A DNA stretch of 64,000 nt from Eretmocerus hayati. Lineage: Eukaryota; Arthropoda; Insecta; Hymenoptera; Aphelinidae. Below are positions 35,701 to 45,912 of this stretch, one piece after another; the stretch's first letter is position 1, and each line of letters opens with the position of its first letter. Position numbers and translations under genes: made by a program. The DNA lies in the NCBI GenBank assembly GCA_029851415.1, contig CM056743.1, positions 22,172,905 through 22,236,904 of the forward strand, written 5' to 3'. The notes below the pieces were generated by a model, which was not told the origin of the DNA, searched no databases, and was given only the letters and a program-made list of their open reading frames with translations.

Positions 35701-38652
35701 TGTGTGTGAGACCCCAGCCAATGCCATTACGATGCTGTTGCGACGTGCTCGAAAACGTTGAAATAATCCCTGGCCGGAAAAATTCCAGGCAGCTGTCACT
35801 CTCAAAATGGCTATTGGGTCACTTTTTTTGTCAAAAGTATAGGTCAAAACGAAGAAAATGAGCTATTGTAGGTTTCATTTGGGTGCTCTTTGTCCATTTT
35901 ATGAGTATTTGAAGATTTATTGCGGAATTGGTCGAATTTTCCTGATAGCAACTCGAAAGATTAGCTCATCACGCTTCTGGAGTACATCCTAGCCCACTAA
36001 AACCACTGCCATCGTGTTCAGCAGGTCAAAACACGTAGGAAAACATACCTTGGTATGCATTTTGACCAAGGGGGACCCCCTGGCTAAATGATCATCAACT
36101 TGAATAAAAAAAGGTTAGAAAAAATGAAGTTTTTACGATACGCTTTTATTCACAGCTCTAATATTTTTCTCAACAACTAAAAAGCATAAAATAATCTGAA
36201 ATTCCATCAGTCAGCCCAGTTCATTTTGAGAAAAATCTTATGACATGCCGTTGCCTACACCTGTTATCTCAGAAAATAATTGTTGAATTCGGTGTTCATC
36301 TATCTCTCGGGGAACCCTCTCGACCCATCATGATGAATCTCGGAGAACATTCACTGTACCATAATTACAGATGATAAAAGCGTGGCGTGCTGAGCTTCCG
36401 GACAAGAAGTGCATGATCTATGGACATTTTCTCATTAGCAATCGAGAATTTGAAGTATAGGGAAATATCACTCCACGCTTGCATCATCTGTAATTATGGT
36501 ACAGTGAATGTTCTCCGAGGTTCATCATGATGGGTTGAGAGGGATCCCCGAGAGATAGATGAACACCGAATTCAACAATTATTTTCTGAGATAACAGGTG
36601 TAGGCAACGGCATGTCATAAGATTTTTCTCAAAATGAACTGGGCTGACTGATGGAATTTCAGATTATTTTATGCTTTTTAGTTGTTGAGAAAAATATTAG
36701 AGCTGTGAATAAAAGCGTATCGTAAAAACTTCATTTTTTCTAACCTTTTTTTATTTTATATTTTTTAGTCGGATGGTTATGCGTAAAGCATATCCTTGTC
36801 ACTAAAAAAATGTGAAACTGTAATAACCGTAGTCATCTCATCTCGAAAGCCTGTGTGTGCGCGCGCCGCCATGCATCGAAAATGACGTATGGATTACCAA
36901 GCCCTGCAGTAGAGTTTGGTTTGGTTGTTTAGCCAACCCTGGGCCGCTTTCGGTCTTTTGCTGCACGGAGTGGAAACGCGCGGCTGATGCATGTTAGGTT
37001 AGGGTAGAGTGCACGAGAAAGGCGGGGAGAGAGAGAGAGAGAGAGAGAGTCAAAAAAAAGAGATGGAGCTCGGGCGCGAAAATTTCAGAGAGCAATAAAT
37101 CTAACCTCAAAGCTCATCCGCGCGCTGACTAGCTCGGTACCGGAACCGCGTGTATGAAAAGGCTTTCTCTCTCTTGCTCTTACGGCGAGAGACGTGCCTG
37201 CTGACTAGTTGAGTAGCGGATGCCTGTGCATGGAACAATATGGCCAAAGTGAAGTAGAATAAAAGCGTATAAAAATTGGCAAAAAAGGCTAAAAACGCCG
37301 TTTCTTGGAAAATCAGTTTTTTGCGATTTAAAAAAAATTCTGACGTGTAGGGGCAAAACTGAGGTCGGATTCGGATTCTACGGTCAAAAATACAAAAGGA
37401 AATCATACTTTCCTAGGGGGGACGTTCCGACCCCCAAATTTTGTTCCTCAGTGTTTTAAACGTCAACCATGACCGAGTGGATACATGATGCGTGAAAGTT
37501 TCTTAAGACGATGCAGTCACCGTGCACGCTAAAAGTTATTCGCACTTTCATCAAATTCTCTTGCGATTTGGGTGAAACCACGAGGTGTTACATTCTAATT
37601 CGAGTTCGTCTTCTCGTCGTTTCGCCCAAATTGCAAGAGAATCAGATATAAGTGCGAATTACAAAGTGCCTATGTTATAGGTTAGGATGTGCCTGCGCTC
37701 AAGTTATTTGCACTTTTCTCCAGTTTTCTTGCGATTTGAGCCAAACGACGAGAAGACGGATTCAACTTGGATGCTAGTAAGTATTGGTCTTTTCCTCGTT
37801 TAGTTCAAATCGCAAGTGTATGGGATAAAAGTGCAAATAACATTCAACGTGCCCGGTGCACGATGACCACATCGCCTTAATTGCATTGATCGGCAGATTT
37901 TTCCGAGACATGTTTAGTGTTCTTTTTCATTCCTGTACAACGGAGCTCATTGGAACTATTCCCAATTCGCTGCGGGTATCTATGTTCCATTATTACCCGT
38001 AGGTACTGTATGTTGTTTCATGGTTGGCACAGTCGGAATAATTGAATATTAAACTCGACTACATCAATTCCTGAATTCGAAAACATATATTGACGAGCAC
38101 CTGGTCAAGAGGAAGGTACAGTTCGCCACTTTACTCCTATAACGCGTAATATACCATTTTGATACTACGGACCGTTGATACTAATACCTGCAGATAAATC
38201 TCTCGTTACTTTGGGCATCACTTTGATTTTATTGAATTCATACTCTTCGCTCCAAAAAGTTAATTGATCAAAAGCGTTGAACTGCTTCCTTCAACTTTTC
38301 AGCCGTGGAGGAATCTTGCATTCTTAATTTGTTGAATGAAATGTTGTATCCCGACAGGTTCGTCGAGACAGTAGAAGGGATTTTCAACATGATCATATTC
38401 TCTCAACTTATTGGGATGTGTCTGGTCTTATGTTTCATTGGTTTTGGGACGATAGATGTGAGTTCAATATTCAAAATCGCATCACTTTGATGATTGAGAC
38501 AAAATATTAATTCTATCTCATTCTTCAAGTCTTTCAACAATAAATCAGGTGACCTATCACTCATGCGAGGTGTCATGAGGGCTGAGTGGCTCCTGACTTT
38601 TGCGCTTCAAATCCTCATTTACTGTGGTGCCAGTGAAATTTTGACCGGGCAC
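26710..38652 (+). CDS. Odorant receptor (7tm_6 family), fragmentary and possibly broken
   Basis: Exons I can support: about 26710-27021, 28506-29013, 38303- or 38358-38457, and 38530-38652. The product would be an insect olfactory receptor, a seven-helix ligand-gated channel subunit that works with Orco in sensory neurons. Cues are L-G-L-W near the N-terminus, F-L-W-K-N-R joining to A-L-F-V with I-V-D-W, a long hydrophobic segment, H-I-R-C-I-R at the end of exon 2, the Q-L-I-G-M-C-L-V-L-C-F segment, and L-I-Y-C-G-A-S-E-I-L in exon 4. Splice phases agree for exons 1-2 and 3-4. Exon 2 to 3 is problematic: a 20-bp mini-exon (29153-29172) fits the phases but contains TAA, while an acceptor at 38358 gives an open but shortened product. 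No start codon exon was found. The last roughly 45 residues, normally in two short exons with an A-Y ... W-Y motif, were not found downstream. Intron 9 kb long holds a transposon. Likely a pseudogene or a rearranged gene. Confidence 0.75.
27244..27392 (-). CDS. Possible orphan coding exon, unknown protein
   Basis: The minus strand has an open frame bounded by a TTTATTTAG acceptor and a CAG|GTAATC donor. It encodes about 50 residues with E-T-V-Y-F-F-V-E-N and Y-R-D-I-A-S-L-A-F-H. The pattern loosely resembles the candidate exon at 50564-50790 (aliphatic run, F-V-x-x-N, then G/R-D-V/I and a hydrophobic stretch). I do not recognise the family, and it lies antisense within the odorant receptor intron, so it may be chance. 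Confidence 0.25.
30240..31480. repeat. Diverged inverted repeat in the odorant receptor intron
   Basis: Sequence at 30240-30510 (TTTCATCCCGTGA, a TATCAAAAATCATA block, TTTTCCCG, CTGTTGAAGAGATTAGAGG) is matched in inverted form at about 31240-31480. Arms are diverged. The interior (30511-31239) has no recognised coding. A strong short hairpin around CGTGGTTCCCGTATTTATG lies at 31104-31137. Confidence 0.5.
31499..31650. repeat. Cluster of CCAGTGA / TCACTGG motifs
   Basis: Ten exact CCAGTG or CACTGG hexamers fall within 152 bp in both orientations, several forming the palindrome CCAGTGAAATTTCACTGG (31498-31515 and again at 31569-31586). It is flanked by ordinary AT-rich DNA. Confidence 0.8.
32663..32907. 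mobile_element. piggyBac-like MITE
   Basis: TTAA lies at both borders (32659-32662 and 32908-32911), and the ends share the inverted sequence ACGTTCGCT after one variable base. The interior holds the palindrome GGGTCCCACCGGTGGGACCC. TTAA target duplication is characteristic of piggyBac elements. Non-coding, 245 bp. Confidence 0.75.
33906..35599 (+). pseudogene. Uncharacterised insect zinc-finger-like protein inside a long-TIR transposon
   Basis: About 565 codons with two lesions: a one-base loss in the A-run near 34467-34474 shifts the frame, and an in-frame TAG sits at 34871-34873. The ATG at 33906 is chosen because it opens just before the first conserved Cys pair. Motifs in order: C-Y-V-C, W-V-P-G-V-I-C-T-T-C, D-C-Y-F-C ... 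K-H, a K/R-rich coiled region, W-R-L-F-V-D-S, C-Y-E-N-V-K-I-L-L, W-G-I-C-G-D-F-K, C-F-L-C-E-W, L-P-P-L-H-I-K-L-G, K-S-E-N-Y, H-G-E-R-F-H-Q, Y-C-W-N. These resemble, from memory, a large family of unannotated proteins in insects and Daphnia (some labelled Cc8L18.2-like). The paired Cys suggest zinc binding. Location between long inverted arms, and a second copy at 23.5-24.0 kb in the same setting, suggest it belongs to the transposon; whether it is the transposase is not shown. Confidence 0.72.
36106..36752. mobile_element. Near-perfect 650-bp palindrome (foldback element)
   Basis: The left half starting AAAAAAAGGTTAGAAAAAAT reads back on the other strand to 36752, with the centre near 36429. 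By eye only a few positions differ. It is nested in the right arm of the 33003-37453 element. No ORF. Confidence 0.85.
37028..37050. repeat. GA dinucleotide microsatellite
   Basis: A run of about a dozen GA units within a GC-richer patch of the sequence inserted in the transposon arm. Confidence 0.85.
37500..37880. repeat. Double hairpin of the TCGTCGTTT.GCCCAAAT family
   Basis: Two successive inverted pairs occur: TTGCGATTTGGG ... CCCAAATTGCAAGAGAAT and CTTGCGATTTGAGCCAAACG ... CGTTTAGTTCAAATCGCAAG. They share the GTTATAGGTTAGGATGT connector with the copy at 18.5 kb. Confidence 0.7.
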
Positions 38653-39033
38653 GTAAGTACTATCAACGATTTTATCATTTCATTCTTACCTCGAACATTT
38701 TTCGTGAAATTGGAAGTTCATCACTTTTCCAATAACACAGTATTGATCATTTGAAAAATGAGACAACTTGGCGTAAGATAGAGGGGGAACACTATATCAA
38801 CGATTCCTACGAATAATAACACTCTTCTTCACTTTCACGAGGAGTGACAGATTCTTTTTTGAGTGTCAAAAAGTAACAGCTATTTTTTATGATCGACGAA
38901 GACCAGCACTTTATTCTATGACGGCTTGAGTCCCATCACTCTCTCCTCGGCAAATATATGATTAGTTATCTTCTGTATGTACAGTATGAGATTGTTACAG
39001 CTCCGTCAAGTTGTCCCGCTACTTTGAGATAAA

Positions 39034-39883
39034 TATACCGTCGAATTGGGTAACTTTGGTACAGTGGGTGCAACTTTGGTATACTTCTGAAAAATGACTT
39101 CCAGAGCTGCGTTTGGCAAGGTAAATGATTCTATCGCTCTGAAACCTATTCTCCCCTCTTGACACATAAATGAACAATGTGTTGAGTCACCGTAGATCCC
39201 GCGTGGATGATTGTAGCTGTTTATTGAAACTTTTTCCAAAAAGGCTGTACGCGAATGGATCAGCCAGCGTACATGACAAGAACTGTTCCGGAACGAGGTA
39301 CAGGTGAATAACGGTATATCTCAACCGTATATTTCACCACATTGAAGAAATCATCGTTTCACTGGGGTGCTTACAGCATTTGGAATTTGAATGAGTGGAA
39401 AACCGGAAGAAAAACATGGAAAATAGTAGCAAAGTTACCCCACTCTAGATAAGAAGCATGAGGATAGGGTAACTCCAGAGCACCTGCCTATGACATTTTT
39501 TCATTTTCTTTTCATTTTCTTTTCATCTTATCTTGATTAGTGTGATGGTCTATCAAGTTTTAAAATGTTTCAAACAGATCAGAACAAGACTTCGGAACGA
39601 TTAAAGTTGATTCACTTGCATGGTGATTGGTAGAATTGAAATATCTTGTAAGCGTACCAAAGTTCCCCGGTTGGTGTCTAACTTTGGTACACTTACAAAA
39701 CTGCTAATACCTCCAGCTTGGACACATCAAATTGAACTTTGTAGCCCATCAATCGAAAGCTGAGACTGTGAGCTTGAGATTGACCACTAATAGAAGTCGG
39801 TTTTGTCAATGTATGTTCAGATGCCGAGCCAAAGAAAATAAAAAGTAACAAAATCGTACCAAAATTACTCAATTTGACGATAC
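39034..39883. mobile_element. MITE with GGTAACTTTGGTAC-type TIR
   Basis: The left 28 bp (39034-39061) and right 28 bp (39856-39883) match inverted with about five differences. The motif AACTTTGGTA(C/T) recurs several times internally. Non-coding. Confidence 0.6.
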
Positions 39884-39896
39884 CAAAAGATGGAGC

Positions 39897-40421
39897 CAAA
39901 AATCTTCTACCCAATGGTAATAACTCTTCTAATTTGAATAATTTGAGTATTTGAGGGTTTAATATTCGGATTTGAGAAACTACCCCCCACAAAAACATAA
40001 TGCAGTAGGAAAGCCTACGGTGGCGCAAATTGAAGCTCCTAATTTGAGTATTTCGATTCCAGCATCCAAACGTATCATTATTGACGCGAATGGTTTGAAC
40101 AGACAAAGAGAAGTACACTCCCTACTTTGTCCCCCTTCCGCTACATGCGGCGCCACCTAGACCTTATACATGAAGGCATCTTCTTATCTGTTAAAAAAAT
40201 TCTGCGTCAGTGATGATACAGTAGGATGCTGGGATCGAAATACTCAAATTCAAAGCTCCAATTAAAGCCTACGTAGCTTTCCCTAATGTGCATATCCGAG
40301 GAGTGATGAGCATTTCTTATGTTTTGGTAGGAGGTAATTTTTCAGACTTTGAAAAATAATCTCTCAATCACTCAAATTACTCAAATGGAAAGAGTTATAC
40401 CATTGGGTAGAGGATTTTTTG
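39897..40421. mobile_element. MITE with CTACCCAATGGTA TIR
   Basis: The left end CAAAAATCTTCTACCCAATG and the right end are inverted copies (CATTGGGTAGAGGATTTTTT), extending inward through AACTCTT and AATAATTTGAGT. It lies 13 bp from the preceding MITE. Non-coding. Confidence 0.72.
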
Positions 40422-42719
40422 CTTGATTTCTCAGTATATTTATCTCAAAGTGGTGGGCAAACTTCACGTAGCTGATTGTTACAGGTGCAACGTAAGACAG
40501 CATAAGGGGGGGAGGGCAGCACATCATATGGCGTTTAAGAGAGCGAGAGATTGATTGATTGATTGATATCCTATATTTGCTCAGAGGCAAAAATCAAGAA
40601 TATACAGTTACATATTGAACATAAGTCACGCAAGATACACGGTGATTGTAAAGTACTCGACCAGCCGGGAAATTCCGAAAGCCCGATGCGTTCAGAGTTT
40701 TGCAAATTTTTTTCGGAGTTATTCGAGTCGATTTGAAAATTTGCGGGGATGTTGAAAATTATCAGATTTTTGGCATCAGATGGATCAGAAAAGGGATCAG
40801 CGGGATCAGTCGCGCGAGGATCACATGGGATCAGCAGAGGGATCAGTTTGTTTTGCTGCCACACACGTGGTCTGGTCTCGAGGTTATGTGTCGGTGCGTC
40901 AGTCTCAGTATTCGCAGCCCGAGAAGGCGGTTGTCGGATTTGGTGGCGGTGTAGATGGTGAATTTTGCGACTGCCGTGCTCTTTATCATGTTCCTGGGCC
41001 TCGGGGTTGCATGGGTCCGTGCTGTTTGTGTTTCTTGCATAGCCGCGAGAGTGATTTAGGAGTGCCGAGTGCGTTGGGGTGGATTTTTAATTTTGCCGCT
41101 CTCGTTCATCGTGCATCAGGGCGAAATAACATGTCCGGAACGGAAAGAAACCTCCGAAAAGAAATGTATGCTGCTACTTATGGAGGTTAGGTCTGCCGTC
41201 ATATGATATTTCGATAAATTCTATTCATAGTTCTACGTTTTAACAAATCACAAAAATCTATAAACTTCATAATCTACATCGGGGGATGGCTTCATTATAA
41301 TATATGAGGTATTAATATGAAACATCAACTTTGATGAGGTATTGTTGTTGACGTTCGAACGAACTTTTGTCACCGGCGAACATGGGTTCTACAATTTACA
41401 TGGGCGGAAGAAAGTCCAAATTTGCCGTCCGGATATAATCATTATTTGGAAAAGCAGGGAAGATCTCTTGTAATGATTATTAAAACCGATCAATAATCGA
41501 CCAATAATCGATATTAACTGTCTCAAGCCATGTCAGAAGCTTCAAAAATGTTGTAATTTGCATTGCATATTTGGCGAAACAGGCCGTTCTGATGGGTATT
41601 TTTTCCGTCCATGTAAATTGGAATCGTCCATCTTTCCGGCGACGGCTTCGCTCTGATTGATCGGTTTTCTTCCGGCCGACTCACTTTACCGTTCCGGCCA
41701 AACTTTTTCCGGATCCATGTAATTTTGCACTGAATTCGCCTCGCCTGCTGCACCAGGAAGCATTGCTGGTACAAATATGAATTTGAATTGTCTGTAGCTA
41801 AACCTTGGCTTTTTATTCTAGAGTGGAATAAAAGTGAAAATGAGCCTAAGTCGTAAGCTTAGTCTGAAATACGTGATGAGGAAAAAGATCTTTTCAAAAT
41901 CGTACATTTTTGAGTTTATCTTGTGGTTTAGTCTAATTTGGACTAGAAGTCGAAATTTTGGGAATACTACTTCGGTCGTCCACAAACCCGCTTTCATGCA
42001 GCATTTTTGGAGAAAAACGTCTCAAAGAGTGGGATGTAACGGTGTTTGGCCCGGGTTTTGGATGATTTCGGGGACGACCGAGATGTTCGGGTAAGGGTGG
42101 CTCATAAGATAAAAACTTCGACACTTTCTGTCGAGGCATGCAGCATATGGCCTATAGGACTGTCGTGCAGGTGACCAGGTTGCGGAGGTGGTACCACCGC
42201 CTTATAGCTCACTAAACCCCGTCTGCTTGCGCAAGTTTGACAGAAAGTTGGATTTCTTTGCGCAGGCGTAAAAACGCCAGCTTGTTGCGGCTCAATCGCT
42301 CATGCTTGGAATACAACTGCACATTTCCATGCATCGCACTTACAACTTTGGGGGCAGAATTGACAACAATCGAGATGCTCGGTCGGTTGGGCGCAGATCC
42401 ACCAGAGAACAAATTCCTTGTGAATTAACATAATTCTCGACACAATAGCGACCTTCTGGAACGGATGCCGGCCCTATACCAGATCCCGCATTCAGTCTCA
42501 TTCGGTAAATGGGCTGATTTACTCAAATCCCAACGCAGTATCTGTGTAGAACTCGTTAGACACGAATTAAGCACCCGCTCGGGATCGTATCGACACCATT
42601 CCAAATGCTCGGTCATTTGGGCGCATGATTACGATAGATTCTTATTCCTCGTCAACTGACATGAACCTTGACACAAGAACCATCTGCTTTACGGATGCCT
42701 TGCTGAAAGTCGATGTGGT

Positions 42720-43610
42720 CCTCCAACGGTCCTCGGCGAGTATCGATATGGTCCCATTTCGGGTCCTTGGAGAGTGTCGATCTAGTTCCATACCGGTCCT
42801 CGGCGAGTGTCGATGTGGTCCTCTACCGGTCCTCGTGAAGTGTCGATCTGATCTCGTACTGGTCTCCGACGAGTGTCGATGGGGTTCCATACCGGTCCTC
42901 GGCGAGTGTCGACGGGGTCCTATGCTGGTCATCGGCGAGTATCGATTTCGTCCTGTACCGGCCCTTGGACAGTGTGATTCTGATTCCGTACCGACACTCG
43001 TCGAGAACCGGTACGGCACCACATCGACACTCGCTGAGGACCGGTAGAGGACCACATCGACACTCGCCGAGGACCGGTATGGGACCCCATCGACACTCGC
43101 CAAGGACCGGTACGGGACCAGATCGACACTCGCCGAGGACAGGTAGAGGACCACTTCGACACTCGCGGAGAACGGGTACGGGACCGGATCGCCACTCTCT
43201 GGGGACCCGTACGAAACCAGATCGACACTCGCCGAGGGCCGGTACGAGACTAGATCGACACTCGCTGACGGCCGGTACGAGACCAGATCGACACTCGCCG
43301 AGGACCGGTAGAGGACCACATCGACACTCGCTGAGGACTGGTATGAGATCCCATCGACACTCGCCGAGGACCGGTACGCGACCAGATCGACACTCGCCAA
43401 GGACCGGTACGGGACCAGATCGACACTCGCCGAGGACCGGTAGAGGACCACTTCAACACTCGCCGAGGACGGGTACGGGACCAGATCGCAACTCTCTGGC
43501 GACCCGTATAGGACCAGATCGACACTCAGAGAGGACCGATACAGGACCCCATCAACACTCACCGATGGCTGGAACTGGACCCCATCTCGACTGAGACGAC
43601 TGGGCCAATT
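42720..43610. repeat. 33-bp minisatellite that flips orientation
   Basis: The unit is CGAGGACCGGTA.GGGACC plus A/C GATCGACACTCGC, 33 bp. From about 42990 to 43610 roughly 19 units run one way; from about 42720 to 42985 units run the other way. Because 33 is a multiple of three, both strands show long repetitive ORFs with an 11-residue period. Confidence 0.9.
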
Positions 43611-44316
43611 CTTACCAAGAAAATCTTTCGGTATTATTCCCCCAAATAGTCCCCCACGGTGATCATGCGCCCAAATGACCGAGCATCTGGTATGGTGTCG
43701 ATACGATCCCGAGCGGGTGCTCAATTCATGTCTAACGAGTTCTACACAGATACTGCGTTAGGATTTGAGTGGATCAGCTCATTTACCGAATGATACTGAA
43801 TGCGGGATCTGATATAGGGCTGGATCCGTTCCAGAAGGTTGCTATTGTGTCGAGAATCATGTCAATCCACAAGGAATTTATCCTCTGGTGAATCTGCACC
43901 AAACCGACCAAACATCTCGACTATCGTCGATTTTGTCCCCAAAGTTGTGAGTGTGATGCAATGAAACGTGCAGTTGTATTCCAAGCACGAGCGATTGAGC
44001 CGCAACAAGCTGGCGTTCTTACGCCTGCGCGAAGAAATTCAAACTTATGAAGGTTTTGACGTGGTTTGACACAGTTAATATCGATTATTGGTCGATCTTT
44101 ATCAAATTTTGACTTTTTCCCGCCCACGTGATTTTTAGAACCCATGTTTGCCGGTGACGAAAGTTTGTTCGAACGTCAACAACAATACCTCATCAAAGTT
44201 GATATTTCATATTAACACCTCTATATTATAATAAAGCCAGACCTAACCTCCACAAGTAGCAGCATACATTTCTTTTCGGAGGTTTTTTACGTTCCGGACA
44301 TGTTATTTCGCCCTGA

Positions 44317-44473
44317 GGCTGCCTTTCCATGGCAGATGGCGCGGGTACCCTCTCACTGTGTAAGAGAGAGACACCAAAGTAGTGCCATCTCTTTCGCACT
44401 CATTGTTAGGCTAGGGTTTTCCAAATCTCGCGGTCTGATTCTGGCAAAATATTTGTCCCATGGAAAGGCAGCC
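44317..44473. mobile_element. MITE with TGA target duplication
   Basis: The ends GGCTGCCTTTCCATGG / CCATGGAAAGGCAGCC are perfect 16-bp inverted repeats flanked by TGA (44314-44316 and 44474-44476). The opposite arm of the host foldback element has the uninterrupted site (CCCTGATGCAC on the matching strand), which proves the borders. A 3-bp TNA duplication fits PIF/Harbinger. Confidence 0.9.
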
Positions 44474-44949
44474 TGATGCACGATGAACGAGAGCGGCAAA
44501 ATTAAAAATCCACCCCAACGCACTCGGCACTCCTAAATCACTCTCGCAGCTATGCAAGAAACACAAACAGCACGGACCCATGCAACCCCGAGGCCCAGGA
44601 ACATGATAAAGAGCACGGCAGTCGTAAAATTCACCATCTACACCGCCACCAAATCTGACAACCGCCTTCTCGGGCTGCGAATACTGAGACTGACGCACCG
44701 ACACATAACCTCGAGACCAGACCACGTGTGTGGCAGCAAAACAAACTGATCCCTCTGCTGATCCCATGTGATCCTCGCGCGACTGATCCCTCTGATTCCT
44801 TTCCTGATCCATCTGATCCCAAAAATCTGATAATTTTCAACATCCACGCAAATTTTCAAATCGACTCGAATAACTTTGAAAAAATTTTGCAAAACTCACA
44901 ACGCATCGGACTTTTGAAATTTCCCGGCTGGTCGAGTACTTTACAATCA

Positions 44950-45655
44950 TGTTGTACATGATTTATTTATTTTTTTTTTTTCTTTATTTAAGCTTTGTCA
45001 ACTCCTTCTCGGAGTTATTCAGCTAATATATGATTTATGAAATTTCTAAATTTGGTCAAGGACATTGTAGTAATCACAGGGAGTGACCAGTCATTTTGAA
45101 GCATCAATAAATGCTTGAAAGTCAACAAAAAATACAGCTTCATTTATACAAATGATAATTGGAAGAGAAACTTTTTGCACATGTGAAAGGGCAAGGGCTT
45201 GCAAACGTATGACAAATATCTCATTCGGTGACAGAAAAGTCACGCGTAATTCAACTAAAATCACAATAAGACTGATTGAGAGAGCCCAAGCCTATCAAAG
45301 ATTGAAATATTGTTTTATATCCACATCAATCCTCTGGGGAGATTCGAAGAAAAGGAATCCTTTCAAAGCCTTCTTGAAAATTGAAAATTTTTGGATCTGC
45401 CGAATGACCGAAGCATGAAAGTCCCAAAAATGAACGCCCTGGACTTGGAAAGATCTTCTCCCTTACTCCAGTCTCATTTTAGGCCCTTTGAGTTCCTGTT
45501 TTTGTGCGTCATCCCGCAGAGGTTGCACGGATATGTGTCTACTAAACATTGCAGACAGGTAGCCAAGTTCCCTCATGTGCATGATTTTGTACATAATAAT
45601 GCCTGCAAAGTACATTTGCCGCAAATCAGTACGCAACCAATCCGAGCTCTCCCTA
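44950..45655. other. No recognisable gene
   Basis: Starts with a T-rich tract (about 44965-44990). No supported coding region; the ORF entering at 45391 overlaps the following hairpin. Confidence 0.4.
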
Positions 45656-45664
45656 AGGGTGATG

Positions 45665-45905
45665 ACAGACAAAGTGCTATGCCACAATTTTGCGTCACGC
45701 CGCGACGTGCTATCGCACGCCACGGCCCAAAAATTCGTTCCAGCGAACCCGACCATCGATGGATTGGATTAATTGTTACAGTATCAGTCATGGATTATAA
45801 GAATCAATCAAATCCATCGGTAGTTGGGTTCACTGGAATGAATTTTTGGTCATATCGAGCGATAGCGTGGCATGAGAGTGGTGTCGTCGCGCGGCGTAGC
45901 ACTTC
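45665..45905. repeat. Foldback repeat
   Basis: CCCAAAAATTCGTTCCAGCG followed by AACCCGACCATCGATGGATT is answered by an inverted partner at about 45800-45860, and the outer AAGTGCTA(T/C)GCC blocks also pair. Non-coding and adjacent to the next MITE. Confidence 0.65.
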
Positions 45906-45912
45906 ATCTGTT

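Larger units (their letters stand above)
33003..37453 (+). mobile_element. Long-TIR transposon carrying an uncharacterised protein gene
   Basis: The left arm (33003 to about 33652) is repeated inverted at about 35627-37453. Tips read CACTGAGGAACAAAATTTGG in both directions, followed by GGGGGTCGGAA, CCCCCCTAGG, a GAATCCGAATC motif, AAACGGCGTTTTTAGCC and, at the inner edge, CTGATATATG. The right arm is interrupted by about 1.16 kb (36104-37268) that includes a perfect-looking palindrome. Between the arms is one gene on the plus strand (33906-35599). The flanks share only TT, so the target duplication is unclear. CAC termini occur in several cut-and-paste superfamilies, and none can be assigned from this alone. 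The element lies in the long intron of the odorant receptor. Confidence 0.82.
40643..44949. mobile_element. Giant foldback element with inverted 33-bp repeat arrays
   Basis: The tips share TGATTGTAAAGTACTCGACC in inverted orientation. The arms match through the cluster of GGATCAG repeats, a GC-richer block, ATGTCCGGAAC, GTATTGTTGTTGACGTTCGA, and on into a GCCCAAATGACCGAGCA-type block flanking the centre. The centre (about 42720-43610) is a 33-bp minisatellite that changes orientation near 42990. Long repeat-bearing TIRs without a coding centre are the hallmark of Foldback/Galileo-like elements. The long ORFs here are by-products of the 33-bp period and of the mirrored arms. Right arm has a nested MITE (44317-44473). 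Confidence 0.82.

Noticed and set aside
40780..41190. 136-codon ORF as a gene (mirrored at 44411-44812)
   Set aside because: The second copy is just the inverted arm of the same foldback element; the start is built from GGATCAG repeats and no domain is visible.
42720..43610. CRISPR array
   Set aside because: The 33-bp units are contiguous with no unique spacers, and the sequence is insect nuclear DNA.
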